Counted from the first letter of the stretch, positions 1-7,619 are shown. The stretch: DNA of 16,761 nt from CAZAKO01 sp964546145 (GCA_964546145.1 CAZJIU010000050.1:1-16761); one strand, 5' to 3'. Program-made: numbers and translations. The notes: generated by a model from the sequence alone, not told the origin.

Positions 1-30
1 CCCAAGAAACATGGCAATATCCCCCTTTAG
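1..30 (+). CDS. mmdA: C-terminal tail of an MmdA/PccB-type acyl-CoA carboxyltransferase (partial)
   Basis: Reading frame 1 gives PKKHGNIPL followed by a TAG stop at 28-30; the rest of the gene lies before the window. KHGNIPL is the characteristic C-terminus of the biotin-dependent carboxyltransferase family that includes methylmalonyl-CoA decarboxylase alpha (MmdA) and propionyl-CoA carboxylase beta. The next genes encode an OadG-type anchor, a biotin carrier and an OadB-type sodium pump, which is the Veillonella mmdA-D-C-B order. This subunit should move the carboxyl group from methylmalonyl-CoA to carrier biotin. The stop overlaps the ribosome binding site of the next gene, so the two are surely co-transcribed. 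Only nine residues are visible, so identity rests on the tail motif plus context. Confidence 0.7.
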   Translation, partial: PKKHGNIPL

Positions 31-38
31 GAGATTAA

Positions 39-386
39 ATGCTTGAGCCTCTAATGCAAAGTAACGGAATTCTGATCGCCATCAGTGGATTGTTAATCGT
101 CTTTACCGGATTGGTTTTGATTGCCCTAATAATTTTTCTCTTCAATATCACCTTTAAATATTTACACCATGAAAAAAATTTACCTGCTTCTCCTAAACTG
201 ACCTCCACAACACGAATGCCTGAAACAGAGATTTTATCCAACGAGGAATTGATCGCCATTTCTATTGCCATCGAATGCTACCGGCGGATCCACTTCGAAC
301 CACTGCAAAGTGCCATTACTTTCCGTCGGGGTGAACAACAAAGCGTCTGGAAAAGTGGTCAGCGACCCGGAGTATTCAGAAGATGA
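39..386 (+). CDS. OadG-family small membrane subunit of a Na+-pumping decarboxylase (delta/gamma type)
   Basis: This 115-residue protein has one hydrophobic helix at about residues 9-36. A short basic stretch and linker follow, then the segment NEELIAISIAIECYRR at about 68-83, which resembles the cytoplasmic E-x-x-A-I-x-x-A-I motif of OadG/MmdD proteins. In such pumps the small subunit anchors the soluble carboxyltransferase and biotin carrier to the beta pump and stabilises the complex in the inner membrane. The ATG at 39 has AGGAG at 29-33, five bases upstream, making it the best start; a second ATG at 54 has no such site. It lies 8 bp after the carboxyltransferase stop. In the likely methylmalonyl-CoA decarboxylase setting it would be MmdD. 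OadG proteins are poorly conserved, so membrane topology and position carry much of the call. Confidence 0.8.
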   Translation: MLEPLMQSNGILIAISGLLIVFTGLVLIALIIFLFNITFKYLHHEKNLPASPKLTSTTRMPETEILSNEELIAISIAIECYRRIHFEPLQSAITFRRGEQQSVWKSGQRPGVFRR

Positions 387-450
387 GTTTTGACTGTAGT
401 ATTATCCTAAACACGATCCAGCAGAAAAAAACAACTTAGAAATATTGAAG

Positions 451-918
451 ATGAAAGAAAAAACTTTACAACTCGAGATAAACGGCAAGACTTACGCGGT
501 CACCATTAAAGAATTCAACGCCTACGAAGCAGTCGTAAGTTTGAATGATAAAACCTATCGCGTAGGATTAAAAGACCTTGGCCTGGAACAGGTAGCCGAC
601 CTGTCTCAAAAAATCGCTTCACTGGAAAGCTCCGCGCCTGTTGTTCCAATGACCTTCACGAATCAATCCGGACCGGTTTTACACAAGCCCAAAACGGTTA
701 CTCACGCTGCGGCAGTTATCGCTCCCCTGCCCGGTCTAATTCAGAGGATTTCCGTTAATGTCGGCGACTCAGTCAAGATCGGTCAGCAGGTAATTATTAT
801 GGAAGCCATGAAGATGGAAAATGAAATTGCGGCTCCACGGGATGGACGAATAAAATCAATTCGGGTTAGGGTTGGCGACTCGGTAAATGAGGGTGATATT
901 CTCGTGGAGTTGGAATAG
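451..918 (+). CDS. Biotin carrier protein of the decarboxylase (biotinyl/lipoyl domain)
   Basis: The product has 155 residues. Residues 1-50 form a small beta-rich N-terminal region typical of MmdC-like carriers. A linker follows at about 55-85, and the biotinyl domain spans about 86-155. The biotinylation motif EAMKME is present with the acceptor lysine at K121 (codon 811-813), and the domain halves repeat the pattern VGDSV-x-x-G characteristic of the fold. It carries carboxyl-biotin from the carboxyltransferase to the membrane pump. An in-frame TTG at 445 would add two residues; ATG 451 is preferred, although neither start has a clear ribosome binding site. The gene lies between the OadG-like and OadB-like genes. 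In a methylmalonyl-CoA decarboxylase it would be MmdC (gamma). Biotin-dependent function is very likely given the intact motif. Confidence 0.92.
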   Translation: MKEKTLQLEINGKTYAVTIKEFNAYEAVVSLNDKTYRVGLKDLGLEQVADLSQKIASLESSAPVVPMTFTNQSGPVLHKPKTVTHAAAVIAPLPGLIQRISVNVGDSVKIGQQVIIMEAMKMENEIAAPRDGRIKSIRVRVGDSVNEGDILVELE

Positions 919-931
919 AAAGAACACGACT

Positions 932-2101
932 ATGCAGCTGATCTCTCAGGTTCTGAAAACAACTGGTTTCGCCAACCTCCAATGGGGTAATGTAATCATG
1001 CTCATCATTGGCTGTCTGGCAATTTATCTGGCAATCGCGAAAAAATATGAACCTCTTCTGCTGCTCCCAATCGGCTTCGGCATAATTGTTGGCAACATTC
1101 CCTATCCTCAGGGTTTACCTCTGGGTGTTTATGATACCGTAGCAAACGGTGCTCCACAGAATAGTGTTTTTAGTTTGATTTATTTTGGCGTCACCTCCGG
1201 TATATTTCCACCATTGATTTTTCTTGGTATTGGTGCACTGACGGACTTCTCTTCACTGATTTCCAATCCCAAATCAGTGTTATTAGGAGCTGCTGCGCAA
1301 CTCGGCATTTTTATTACTTATCTAGGCGCCTTGATATTGGGCTTCAGCAACTTCGAGGCGGCTTCGATCGGGATTATCGGTGGCGCAGACGGTCCAACTT
1401 CCATTTTCCTATCTTCCCAATTAGCACCCCACTTATTAGGTCCGATTGCGATTGCCGCCTATTCCTACATGGCTTTGGTGCCTTTAATTCAGCCACCGAT
1501 CATGAGAATTCTGATTACCGAAAAAGAGGCCAGAATCCGGATGAAACCCGCACGCAAAGTAACCAGACGGGAAAAAATTCTATTTCCGATTATTGCCGTG
1601 ATTGTTGCGGCATTGATTACCCCTGGTTCCCTGCCCCTGATTGGAATGTTAATGCTGGGTAATCTACTGAAAGAGAGCGGCGTTACCGATCGTCTCAGCC
1701 GCACCGCCGGTAATGCGATTTTAGATATTTGCACAATACTGCTGGCATTCGCAGTTGGCGCCAGTACTCAGGCAACCCGTTATGTTGATGGAGTAAATGT
1801 TGGTTTCCTCACTCCAAGATCTCTGAGCATTTTCTTTCTGGGTCTGTTTTCATTTGGGGTAGCAACTTTCGGTGGATTACTTTTTGCCAAGTTTATGAAT
1901 CTCTTTTTAAAGGAGAAAATTAATCCGTTAATAGGTGCCGCAGGAGTATCTGCTGTGCCGGATTCAGCCCGGGTAGTCCAGCAATATGCCCAAAAATTCG
2001 ATAAGGATAATCACTTACTGTTCCATGCCATGGCACCCAATGTAGCCGGGGTAATCGGTTCGGCACTTGCCGCCGGAGTGTTTCTGGCACTGTTCCGGTA
2101 G
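932..2101 (+). CDS. oadB: Na+-translocating decarboxylase beta subunit (OadB/MmdB/GcdB family)
   Basis: This polytopic inner-membrane protein of 389 residues decarboxylates carboxyl-biotin and couples this to sodium export. Family signatures are all visible: GGADGPTSIF around residues 150-159, whose Asp (D153) corresponds to the sodium-site aspartate studied in Klebsiella OadB; AILDICTILLAFAVGASTQA in the middle; GAAGVSAVPDSARVVQ; and HAMAPNVAGVIGSALAAG near the C-terminus. ATG 932 is chosen because an in-frame ATG at 887 would overlap the carrier gene and add a charged N-terminus unlike the family; an AGAAAG stretch precedes 932. It starts 13 bp after the carrier stop and ends the operon. 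With the MmdA-like tail upstream, MmdB is the likeliest specific identity; glutaconyl-CoA or oxaloacetate decarboxylase beta are alternatives. Confidence 0.95.
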   Translation: MQLISQVLKTTGFANLQWGNVIMLIIGCLAIYLAIAKKYEPLLLLPIGFGIIVGNIPYPQGLPLGVYDTVANGAPQNSVFSLIYFGVTSGIFPPLIFLGIGALTDFSSLISNPKSVLLGAAAQLGIFITYLGALILGFSNFEAASIGIIGGADGPTSIFLSSQLAPHLLGPIAIAAYSYMALVPLIQPPIMRILITEKEARIRMKPARKVTRREKILFPIIAVIVAALITPGSLPLIGMLMLGNLLKESGVTDRLSRTAGNAILDICTILLAFAVGASTQATRYVDGVNVGFLTPRSLSIFFLGLFSFGVATFGGLLFAKFMNLFLKEKINPLIGAAGVSAVPDSARVVQQYAQKFDKDNHLLFHAMAPNVAGVIGSALAAGVFLALFR

Positions 2102-2137
2102 TAAATTTTGAGGATTTAATTTAACTAATATTAAAGC

Positions 2138-2178
2138 TAAAATTATCTCGAATACTCTGATAGAAATCTATAATTTTA
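2138..2178. repeat. AT-only inverted repeat at the oadB / response-regulator junction
   Basis: TAAAATTAT at 2138-2146 is the exact reverse complement of ATAATTTTA at 2170-2178, separated by 23 bases. It lies between two convergent genes and its right arm overlaps the stop codon of the minus-strand regulator. It could act as a weak two-way terminator, but the stem has no G or C and no run of U follows it, so this is only a structural note. Confidence 0.35.
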
Positions 2179-3514
2179 TACCGAGCTCGTCAATCTTACG
2201 GTAGAGTGAGGAAAGACCAATACCGAGTAACTCGGCACAGCGATTTTTATCATTATCAACCCGTTTGAGAATCGCGAGGATATGCTGTTTCTCAAAATTG
2301 CGCACGGAGGTCTTTAAGTCGTCAGCGTATTCGATTGCCACACCCGTGGCTGTATGGGGCGGCAAATCTTTTAGGGTTATACAGGAATTTTCGCAAAGTA
2401 GGACAGCCCGTTCGATGACATTTTCCAATTCCCGGACCTCACCTTTCCACTTGTAATTCATAAACACTTTCATCGTTTCATTATCAACACCCAGAACTTT
2501 GCGTTTCAGCTCCTGATTATATTTATTGATAAAATGATTCACCAGCAAAGGGATATCATCCCGTCGTTCACTCAATGACGGCAAATGGATCTCAATGATG
2601 TTTAGACGATAGTACAAATCTTCGCGGAAATTGCCCTCTTCAATTTCACTCAGCAAATCCTTATTCGAAGCGGAAAGAACGCGGACATCAACTTTAATTG
2701 ATGACGGACTGCCAATCGGTTTAATCTCCTTCTCTTCAATTGCACGCAATAATTTCACCTGAGTGTGAACCGGGATCTCACCGACCTCATCTAAAAAGAG
2801 GGTGCCGCTATTTGCCGCTCGGAAAACGCCATCCTTATCCATCGTAGCACCAGTAAAGGAACCTTTCTTAAATCCAAATAGTTCACTTTCAAACAGGTTT
2901 TCCGGAATCGCCCCGCAATTAATAGGAATAAAAGGCGCGTTAGCGCGAGGACTATTTTGATGAATTGCCCGCGCCACCAACTCCTTTCCTGTCCCACTCT
3001 TACCGGAAATCAAAATATTAGAGGATGAGTTGGCTACTTTCTCGATCATTTTGTAGACATTTTGGATTGCCGAGCTTTCACCAATGATCGTATTCTGGTT
3101 ATACTTGGAGTGGATTTCCTGTTTCAAAAACTGATTTTCAAGGAGTATCTGCTGCAAATTACGAATTTTTTTTAGCCGGATGACAACATCGTCAAAATCA
3201 AGCGGCTTAACCAAATAATCTACTGCTCCTTTATGAAGAGCATCTATCGCCGTTTCAACGGTAGCCGAGGCAGTCGTGATTATCGTCAGCGTTCGGGGAC
3301 TGATTTTATTGACTTTATCCAAGACCTGAATGCCATTCCATTTGGGCAGCCTTACATCCACGATCAGGATATCTACATTATCCTGTCTGATCCGTTCAAT
3401 GACTTCTTCCCCATCGCTCGCCACCAAACAGTCAAAGCCATTAGCGCCTATTACCGAGACGAGTGAATTGCAAAAATCACTATCATTATCCGCGACTAAT
3501 ACCCGACTACTCAT
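2168..3514 (-). CDS. NtrC-family sigma-54-dependent response regulator
   Basis: The 448-residue protein has the full NtrC layout. The receiver domain (1-118) has phospho-acceptor D53 and conserved K103. The sigma-54 AAA+ domain (about 142-375) has Walker A GKSGTGKE at 171-178, the sigma-54 contact loop as GSFTGA at 218-223, Walker B FLDE at 240-243 and arginines at 297 and 303. A Fis-type helix-turn-helix lies at about 408-445. It should bind an enhancer and drive transcription by sigma-54 RNA polymerase after phosphorylation. Two features differ from the consensus: the loop is GSFTGA rather than GAFTGA, and the acidic pocket reads D9-N10-D11 where two adjacent acids are usual. No histidine kinase is present in the window, so it is an orphan here. 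Its target genes cannot be told from the sequence. Confidence 0.95.
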   Translation of the reverse strand: MSSRVLVADNDSDFCNSLVSVIGANGFDCLVASDGEEVIERIRQDNVDILIVDVRLPKWNGIQVLDKVNKISPRTLTIITTASATVETAIDALHKGAVDYLVKPLDFDDVVIRLKKIRNLQQILLENQFLKQEIHSKYNQNTIIGESSAIQNVYKMIEKVANSSSNILISGKSGTGKELVARAIHQNSPRANAPFIPINCGAIPENLFESELFGFKKGSFTGATMDKDGVFRAANSGTLFLDEVGEIPVHTQVKLLRAIEEKEIKPIGSPSSIKVDVRVLSASNKDLLSEIEEGNFREDLYYRLNIIEIHLPSLSERRDDIPLLVNHFINKYNQELKRKVLGVDNETMKVFMNYKWKGEVRELENVIERAVLLCENSCITLKDLPPHTATGVAIEYADDLKTSVRNFEKQHILAILKRVDNDKNRCAELLGIGLSSLYRKIDELGIKL

Positions 3515-3572
3515 GGTAATTCCGCACCTCTAACTGCAATTCTTTCCCAAAACTCAGCATCAATCATTTTAA

Positions 3573-3625
3573 CCAGTTGAACTTAATATTATCTCATCTG
3601 AGAGTAAATATAGATAGTCAACTGG
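3573..3625. repeat. Nested inverted repeat upstream of the response regulator
   Basis: The outer arms CCAGTTGA (3573-3580) and TCAACTGG (3618-3625) are perfect reverse complements. Inside lies a near-perfect palindrome, TCTCA-TC-TGAGA at 3592-3603, flanked by ATATT (3586-3590) and AATAT (3607-3611). The centre of the element is about 85 bp upstream of the regulator start codon. It could be a binding site for a dimeric regulator or a structured leader; the sequence alone does not decide. Confidence 0.5.
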
Positions 3626-3806
3626 ACGATTACAACAGATTTTTCCAAAAATGATAGAATCCGGATAAGGTTGAAATCTTATTTATTAAAATTGGGAAAA
3701 ATTTTTAAAAATTGTCCATTCCTGTATGAGGTAAAGACAAATTGTAATTTTCGGAAGATAACAGTACTTCAGACTGTAACAGCTAATTTTACCGTAAGAT
3801 TTTATT

Positions 3807-3833
3807 GTCACAAAATTTTCCCGTCACGAAATT
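3807..3833 (+). repeat. Two 11-bp direct repeats, GTCAC-N-AAATT, upstream of uppS
   Basis: GTCACAAAATT at 3807-3817 and GTCACGAAATT at 3823-3833 differ at one base and start 16 bp apart. They lie 71-97 bp before the uppS start, just upstream of the best candidate promoter, a position suited to an activator site. Chance occurrence in AT-rich sequence is possible. Confidence 0.35.
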
Positions 3834-3846
3834 CATCTAATTTCAA

Positions 3847-3875
3847 TTGACTTTATAGAGGATAGAAATTAACTT
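3847..3875 (+). promoter_or_regulatory. Candidate housekeeping promoter of the uppS-rseP operon
   Basis: TTGACT at 3847-3852 matches five of six bases of the -35 consensus. Exactly 17 bp later TAACTT (3870-3875) is a poor -10, matching three of six bases. Transcription would begin around 3882, leaving a leader of roughly 20 bases. The spacing is right, but the -10 is weak and the promoter consensus of this organism is unknown. Confidence 0.25.
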
Positions 3876-3903
3876 CATTAGGCTATTTTTATCTAAGATA
3901 TAT

Positions 3904-4689
3904 ATGGTAAATAAAGACTTATCACTTGACGAATATCGTCAGAAATTAATCAAATCCGGACCAATTCCACGGCACATTGCGATCATTATGGATGGAAATG
4001 GTCGTTGGGCTAAGGAGCGCGGTCTGCCTCGGGTTGCTGGTCATAATGAGGGAATCAATTCGGTTCGGGAGGTCACCCGTGAATGCGGCAATTTAGGTGT
4101 AGAAATGTTAACACTCTATACTTTTTCCAAGGAGAACTGGTCGCGTCCTAAAAACGAAGTGTCCGCCCTGATGAACCTGCTGTTGAAAACGATTCGTCAT
4201 GAAATTGATGAACTGGATAAAAACAACGTCCGCCTGACGATGATTGGACGTATTCAGGATCTGCCAACTCGTCCCTTAAAGGGCTTACTTGAAGGTGTCG
4301 CAAGGACACAGAACAATAGCGGACTGAATCTGAACCTGGCTCTGAGCTACGGTAGTCGCCAGGAAATTGTCGAGGCGGTGATGAGGATTGTCGAGGATAT
4401 CCAGGCTGGCAAAATCAATCATGACGATATCACCGAAAATCTCTTTTCAAATTACCTTTATACCGTTGGAAAGCCCGATCCGGACTTACTGATTCGCACC
4501 AGCGGCGAACTGCGATTAAGCAACTTCCTGCTTTGGCAGCTGGCTTACACGGAAATTTTTGTGACTCCCGTGTACTGGCCTGCTTTCCGTAGCAGGGAAC
4601 TTCTTGAGGCGATTGAGAGTTATCAAAAACGTGAAAGACGTTTTGGTCGTACCAGCGACCAACTTACCAAACAGAAAAAGGGAAAATAA
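3904..4689 (+). CDS. uppS: Undecaprenyl diphosphate synthase (cis-prenyltransferase)
   Basis: UppS adds eight isopentenyl units in cis to farnesyl diphosphate, making the C55 carrier lipid for peptidoglycan and O-antigen. The 261-residue protein shows the family motifs: HIAIIMDGNGRWAKERG at 24-40 with the essential Mg-binding aspartate D30, LYTFSKENWSRP at 71-82, and PDPDLLIRTSGE followed by LRLSNFLLWQ. R198 and R204 match the diphosphate-binding arginine pair of the E. coli enzyme in spacing. Length is slightly above the usual 240-255 because of a short N-terminal extension and a basic C-terminal tail. ATG 3904 has no clear ribosome binding site, and the leader is very AT-rich. It is the first gene of the envelope operon and ends 4 bp before bamA. 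Confidence 0.97.
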   Translation: MVNKDLSLDEYRQKLIKSGPIPRHIAIIMDGNGRWAKERGLPRVAGHNEGINSVREVTRECGNLGVEMLTLYTFSKENWSRPKNEVSALMNLLLKTIRHEIDELDKNNVRLTMIGRIQDLPTRPLKGLLEGVARTQNNSGLNLNLALSYGSRQEIVEAVMRIVEDIQAGKINHDDITENLFSNYLYTVGKPDPDLLIRTSGELRLSNFLLWQLAYTEIFVTPVYWPAFRSRELLEAIESYQKRERRFGRTSDQLTKQKKGK

Positions 4690-4693
4690 AACA

Positions 4694-7072
4694 ATGAGAC
4701 TCTCGCGCCCATCTGTCATTTTAATAATTATTTATTTAATATTATCTAACGACATTTTCGGTCAAACAACTCAAAAAGTGCCCATTCTGGGAATTGCTAT
4801 CCAGGGCAACAAGACGATTAGCGAGAGTAGTATCAAAATCCAATCCGGACTGCTCGAAGGACAGGAAATAACTTACGATGATATTCCCAATGCAATCAAG
4901 CAATTATGGAAACTGAAGATTTTCTCTGACATCCAGATTTACCTTGATAAGGCAACATCAGAAGGAATCTTTTTAATCATTCAAGTCGAAGAGTATCCGC
5001 GACTTGCCAACTTCAAGATTGTCGGGAATAAAAAAATTAAGAAAAGTAAATTCGACGATGAATTGAACCTGATCAGCGGCAAGGTACTCTCTCCCGCTTT
5101 GATCGCCGAAACGAAACGCAAAATCCTCAAGTTGTACGAAAGCGAAGGCTATCTACTGGCAGAGGTTACCGAGGAATTAACTCCGGGCAAATTGGAGAAT
5201 ACTCAAAACCTTACTTTAGATATCAAAGAGGGTAAAAAGGTTCGGATAAAAGATATTGAGTTTAACGGCAATGAACAATTTTCTGACTTTCGGCTGCGGC
5301 GGGTATTAAAAGAGACCAAACGCCGCAATCTTTTCCTCTTGAAATTAGGCGAATTTAAACCAGACAAATATGAAGAGGACAAACTAGCCCTAAGGGATTT
5401 TTACAATAAAGAGGGCTATCGTGATTTTGAAATCATCCAGGACTCGATTGCTTATTCCGATGAGAAAAAACATATGTTTATCTACTTTGATATTTACGAA
5501 GGTCCCCGTTATAAATATCATAGTATCGAGTTCACCGGCAATCAACTATTTACCGATGAGCAACTGAAAAACGTCCTGGGAATCAAGCCTGGTGATTACT
5601 ATAATAAAGAAGAATTGGAAAAAGCTATTTATGACCGGGTCAACGGTGTTTATATGGACCGCGGATATCTCTTTTTCCAAATTATCCCCAGAGAGATCCC
5701 GGTTAGTAAAGATGAAATTGATCTTTTACTGAATATCACCGAAAATCATCAAGTTGCAGTTTCCCGGATAAACATTACCGGCAACACTAAAACCCATGAA
5801 AACGTCATTCGCCGCGAACTAAGGTTATTTCCGGGAGACATTTTTAATCGGGATGCTTTGATTCGCAGTCAGCGCGAAATTTTCATTTTAAACTATTTCG
5901 GCAATGTTACTCCCGATGTCATTCCAATTAACGACAAAGAGGTGGACATAGAGATTGCGGTAGAGGAAAAGTCATCGGATCGAGCCAATCTCTCTTTTAG
6001 TATTAGTCAGACTTATGGATTAGTCGGTGGCGGCGGTCTTGAATTCAATAATTTTCGAGGACGCGGTCAACAACTCGCAATCAGCTACCAGCAGGGTACC
6101 GGCTACAGCTATACCAGCTCCAGAGTGGTTCCGTATAAATCAATCTCACTGGCATTTAGTGATCCGCGGTTATTTGATACACCCAATCTTGTCGGGGGAA
6201 GTATCTATTATACTAAATCATCTTATAGCTCATCTTACTATTACTATCCTTTCGATCTCAGCCGATTGGGTGGCTCAATCCGCTGGGGGCGCCGATTCAA
6301 ATGGCCGGATTATTACTTCAGGGGCAGTTGGAGCTTAGCTGCCGGCAAAAAAAATTATTTGAACGTTGACAAAGATTATTTGGAAGAGGTACTCCTTGGA
6401 CTGGATCATACTACCGGAATTAGTCTTACCCAGGTGATTTCCCGTGACAGCCGCGATGCACCGGAATTCCCTACTACCGGCTCTGTTTTTCAATGGGCAT
6501 CTACCCTTTCGGGAGGTTTTTTAGGAGGTACCGAACATTTTCAAAAACATGCTTTGAGTTTTGATTATTATCTGCCGACAATTTGGAAACTCGTCCTGTT
6601 TAATCATGTCGAATGCGGGCTAATTAAAAAAATTAGGAAAAAATCCATCATCCCTCCCGATGAACGTTTTATTATGGGTGGTGCCGGGATGATTTACGGT
6701 GTTGCCTTACGTGGCTATGATGACAATAAAGTTGGTCCGGTTGAATACAGTCCAACCTATGGCAGCTATTCATACGGTGGGGAAGCAATGTTTAAATACT
6801 CGCTCGAATACCGGGTGCCGATTTCAAGTAATCCAACCATCTACGGATTGGTCTTTGCCGAAGCAGGTAACAACTGGAAAACCCTGAAAATCACCGATCC
6901 CTTCGATTTGAAACGTTCCGCCGGATTCGGGGTCCGCTTCTACATGCCGGCACTCGGGATGATTGGAGTTGATTTAGGATACGGTTTCGATGATATTGAC
7001 CGAGAAGGCACAACTGGTTACGGTAAACCAGAAGGCTGGAAAACCCACTTTATTTTTGGAATGACATATTAA
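4694..7072 (+). CDS. bamA: BamA, outer-membrane protein assembly factor
   Basis: BamA is the beta-barrel core of the machine that folds and inserts outer-membrane proteins. The 792-residue precursor begins with a signal peptide (hydrophobic core about 8-22, cleavage near residue 23). Five POTRA domains follow in about 28-430, recognisable by repeated I-x-G-N segments and glycine-rich ends such as YEGPRY. A 16-strand-type barrel spans about 450-792. The barrel contains RDSRDAPEFPTTG, typical of the Omp85 family, and the lid motif is LRGY with R673 (consensus VRGF). The last residues, FIFGMTY, end in an aromatic amino acid. ATG 4694 is chosen because it places a signal peptide at the N-terminus; an in-frame ATG at 4604 inside uppS would bury it. 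Length is close to the 810 residues of the E. coli protein. No BAM lipoproteins are nearby. Confidence 0.96.
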   Translation: MRLSRPSVILIIIYLILSNDIFGQTTQKVPILGIAIQGNKTISESSIKIQSGLLEGQEITYDDIPNAIKQLWKLKIFSDIQIYLDKATSEGIFLIIQVEEYPRLANFKIVGNKKIKKSKFDDELNLISGKVLSPALIAETKRKILKLYESEGYLLAEVTEELTPGKLENTQNLTLDIKEGKKVRIKDIEFNGNEQFSDFRLRRVLKETKRRNLFLLKLGEFKPDKYEEDKLALRDFYNKEGYRDFEIIQDSIAYSDEKKHMFIYFDIYEGPRYKYHSIEFTGNQLFTDEQLKNVLGIKPGDYYNKEELEKAIYDRVNGVYMDRGYLFFQIIPREIPVSKDEIDLLLNITENHQVAVSRINITGNTKTHENVIRRELRLFPGDIFNRDALIRSQREIFILNYFGNVTPDVIPINDKEVDIEIAVEEKSSDRANLSFSISQTYGLVGGGGLEFNNFRGRGQQLAISYQQGTGYSYTSSRVVPYKSISLAFSDPRLFDTPNLVGGSIYYTKSSYSSSYYYYPFDLSRLGGSIRWGRRFKWPDYYFRGSWSLAAGKKNYLNVDKDYLEEVLLGLDHTTGISLTQVISRDSRDAPEFPTTGSVFQWASTLSGGFLGGTEHFQKHALSFDYYLPTIWKLVLFNHVECGLIKKIRKKSIIPPDERFIMGGAGMIYGVALRGYDDNKVGPVEYSPTYGSYSYGGEAMFKYSLEYRVPISSNPTIYGLVFAEAGNNWKTLKITDPFDLKRSAGFGVRFYMPALGMIGVDLGYGFDDIDREGTTGYGKPEGWKTHFIFGMTY

Positions 7073-7080
7073 AATAAATA

Positions 7081-7086
7081 CGGAGG
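7081..7086 (+). promoter_or_regulatory. Strong ribosome binding site that decides the GTG start of skp
   Basis: CGGAGG lies five bases before GTG at 7092, by far the best Shine-Dalgarno match in the operon. It supports a GTG start, which also gives a proper signal peptide. Skp is needed in large amounts, so strong initiation here makes sense. Confidence 0.75.
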
Positions 7087-7091
7087 AAACA

Positions 7092-7619
7092 GTGAAAAAA
7101 ATCTTAATGATAATGGTTGGATTGCTGGTCATTGTCAGTGCTTCTGATTTGGTTTTTGCCCAGCAGATTAAAATCGGGTATGTAAACTCAGACCGGATTT
7201 TAGCTGAATATGATGAAGCCAAAGAGGCCCAGGCGAAGCTGGATATTGAAGCTAAAAAATTAGAAGATCAATACCGCGGCATGTTGGGCAAACTGGATAG
7301 CTTAAACCGGGATTTTGAACGCCAGAAAATGATCATGAGTGAATCTCGGCGCACGACTAAGGAGAATGAAATTAATCAGCTGCAGCAAAATATTCAGAAA
7401 TTCCAGGTCGATAAAATGGGGCCTGAAGGCGAAATTTACCGCAAGCAGGCAGAGTTGGTGGGACCCGTCCTTGAAAAAATTAAAGCGGTAATTGAAAAAA
7501 TTGGAAAAGAGAATAAGTACGACTACATCTTCGATACGGTAGCCGGTAATATTCTTTACGCCGAACCTGTCCACGACCTGACCGATAAGATTTTATACGA
7601 GTTAAAACGAAGTCAATAA
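7092..7619 (+). CDS. skp: Skp/OmpH-family periplasmic chaperone
   Basis: The 175-residue precursor has a clear signal peptide (lysines at 2-3, hydrophobic core, VFA at 21-23 before QQ). The mature protein starts with IKIGYVNSDRIL, the typical opening beta strand of Skp/OmpH. A long charged alpha-helical coiled-coil region spans about 38-135, rich in Lys, Glu and Gln, and the chain returns to a small beta body near YDYIFDTV. Skp trimers hold unfolded outer-membrane proteins in their tentacles and deliver them to BamA, encoded directly upstream. The start is GTG with a strong ribosome binding site. The stop TAA overlaps the lpxD start as TAATG, suggesting translational coupling. Many FCB bacteria carry two ompH copies in tandem; only one is present here. 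Confidence 0.92.
   Translation: MKKILMIMVGLLVIVSASDLVFAQQIKIGYVNSDRILAEYDEAKEAQAKLDIEAKKLEDQYRGMLGKLDSLNRDFERQKMIMSESRRTTKENEINQLQQNIQKFQVDKMGPEGEIYRKQAELVGPVLEKIKAVIEKIGKENKYDYIFDTVAGNILYAEPVHDLTDKILYELKRSQ

Larger units (their letters stand above)
3515..3903. other. 389-bp AT-rich divergent intergenic region
   Basis: This is the longest non-coding stretch in the window, lying between the divergent regulator gene and uppS. It must carry the promoter for the regulator and probably that of the whole envelope operon. I see no convincing gene in it. It holds a nested inverted repeat (3573-3625), a smaller pair ACAGT/ACTGT at 3761-3777, and a direct repeat GTCAC-N-AAATT at 3807-3833. I scanned both strands for the GG-N10-GC core of sigma-54 promoters and found none, so neither flanking unit appears to be sigma-54-driven from here. 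Confidence 0.7.

Noticed and set aside
887..931. Upstream ATG at 887 as the start of the OadB-like protein
   Set aside because: It would overlap the biotin-carrier coding region and add 15 charged or polar residues not seen in the family; ATG 932 sits after the carrier stop.
2138..2178. Intrinsic terminator between oadB and the response regulator
   Set aside because: The only inverted repeat has an all-A/T stem, a 23-base loop and no U run, so it was kept as a repeat and not called a terminator.
3515..3903. A sigma-54 promoter linking the adjacent activator to the envelope operon
   Set aside because: Checking every GG on both strands in this region gave no GG-N10-GC core, the minimal -24/-12 signature.
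4604..4693. Upstream ATG at 4604 as the start of BamA
   Set aside because: It lies inside uppS and would hide the signal peptide; ATG 4694 gives a proper exported protein.
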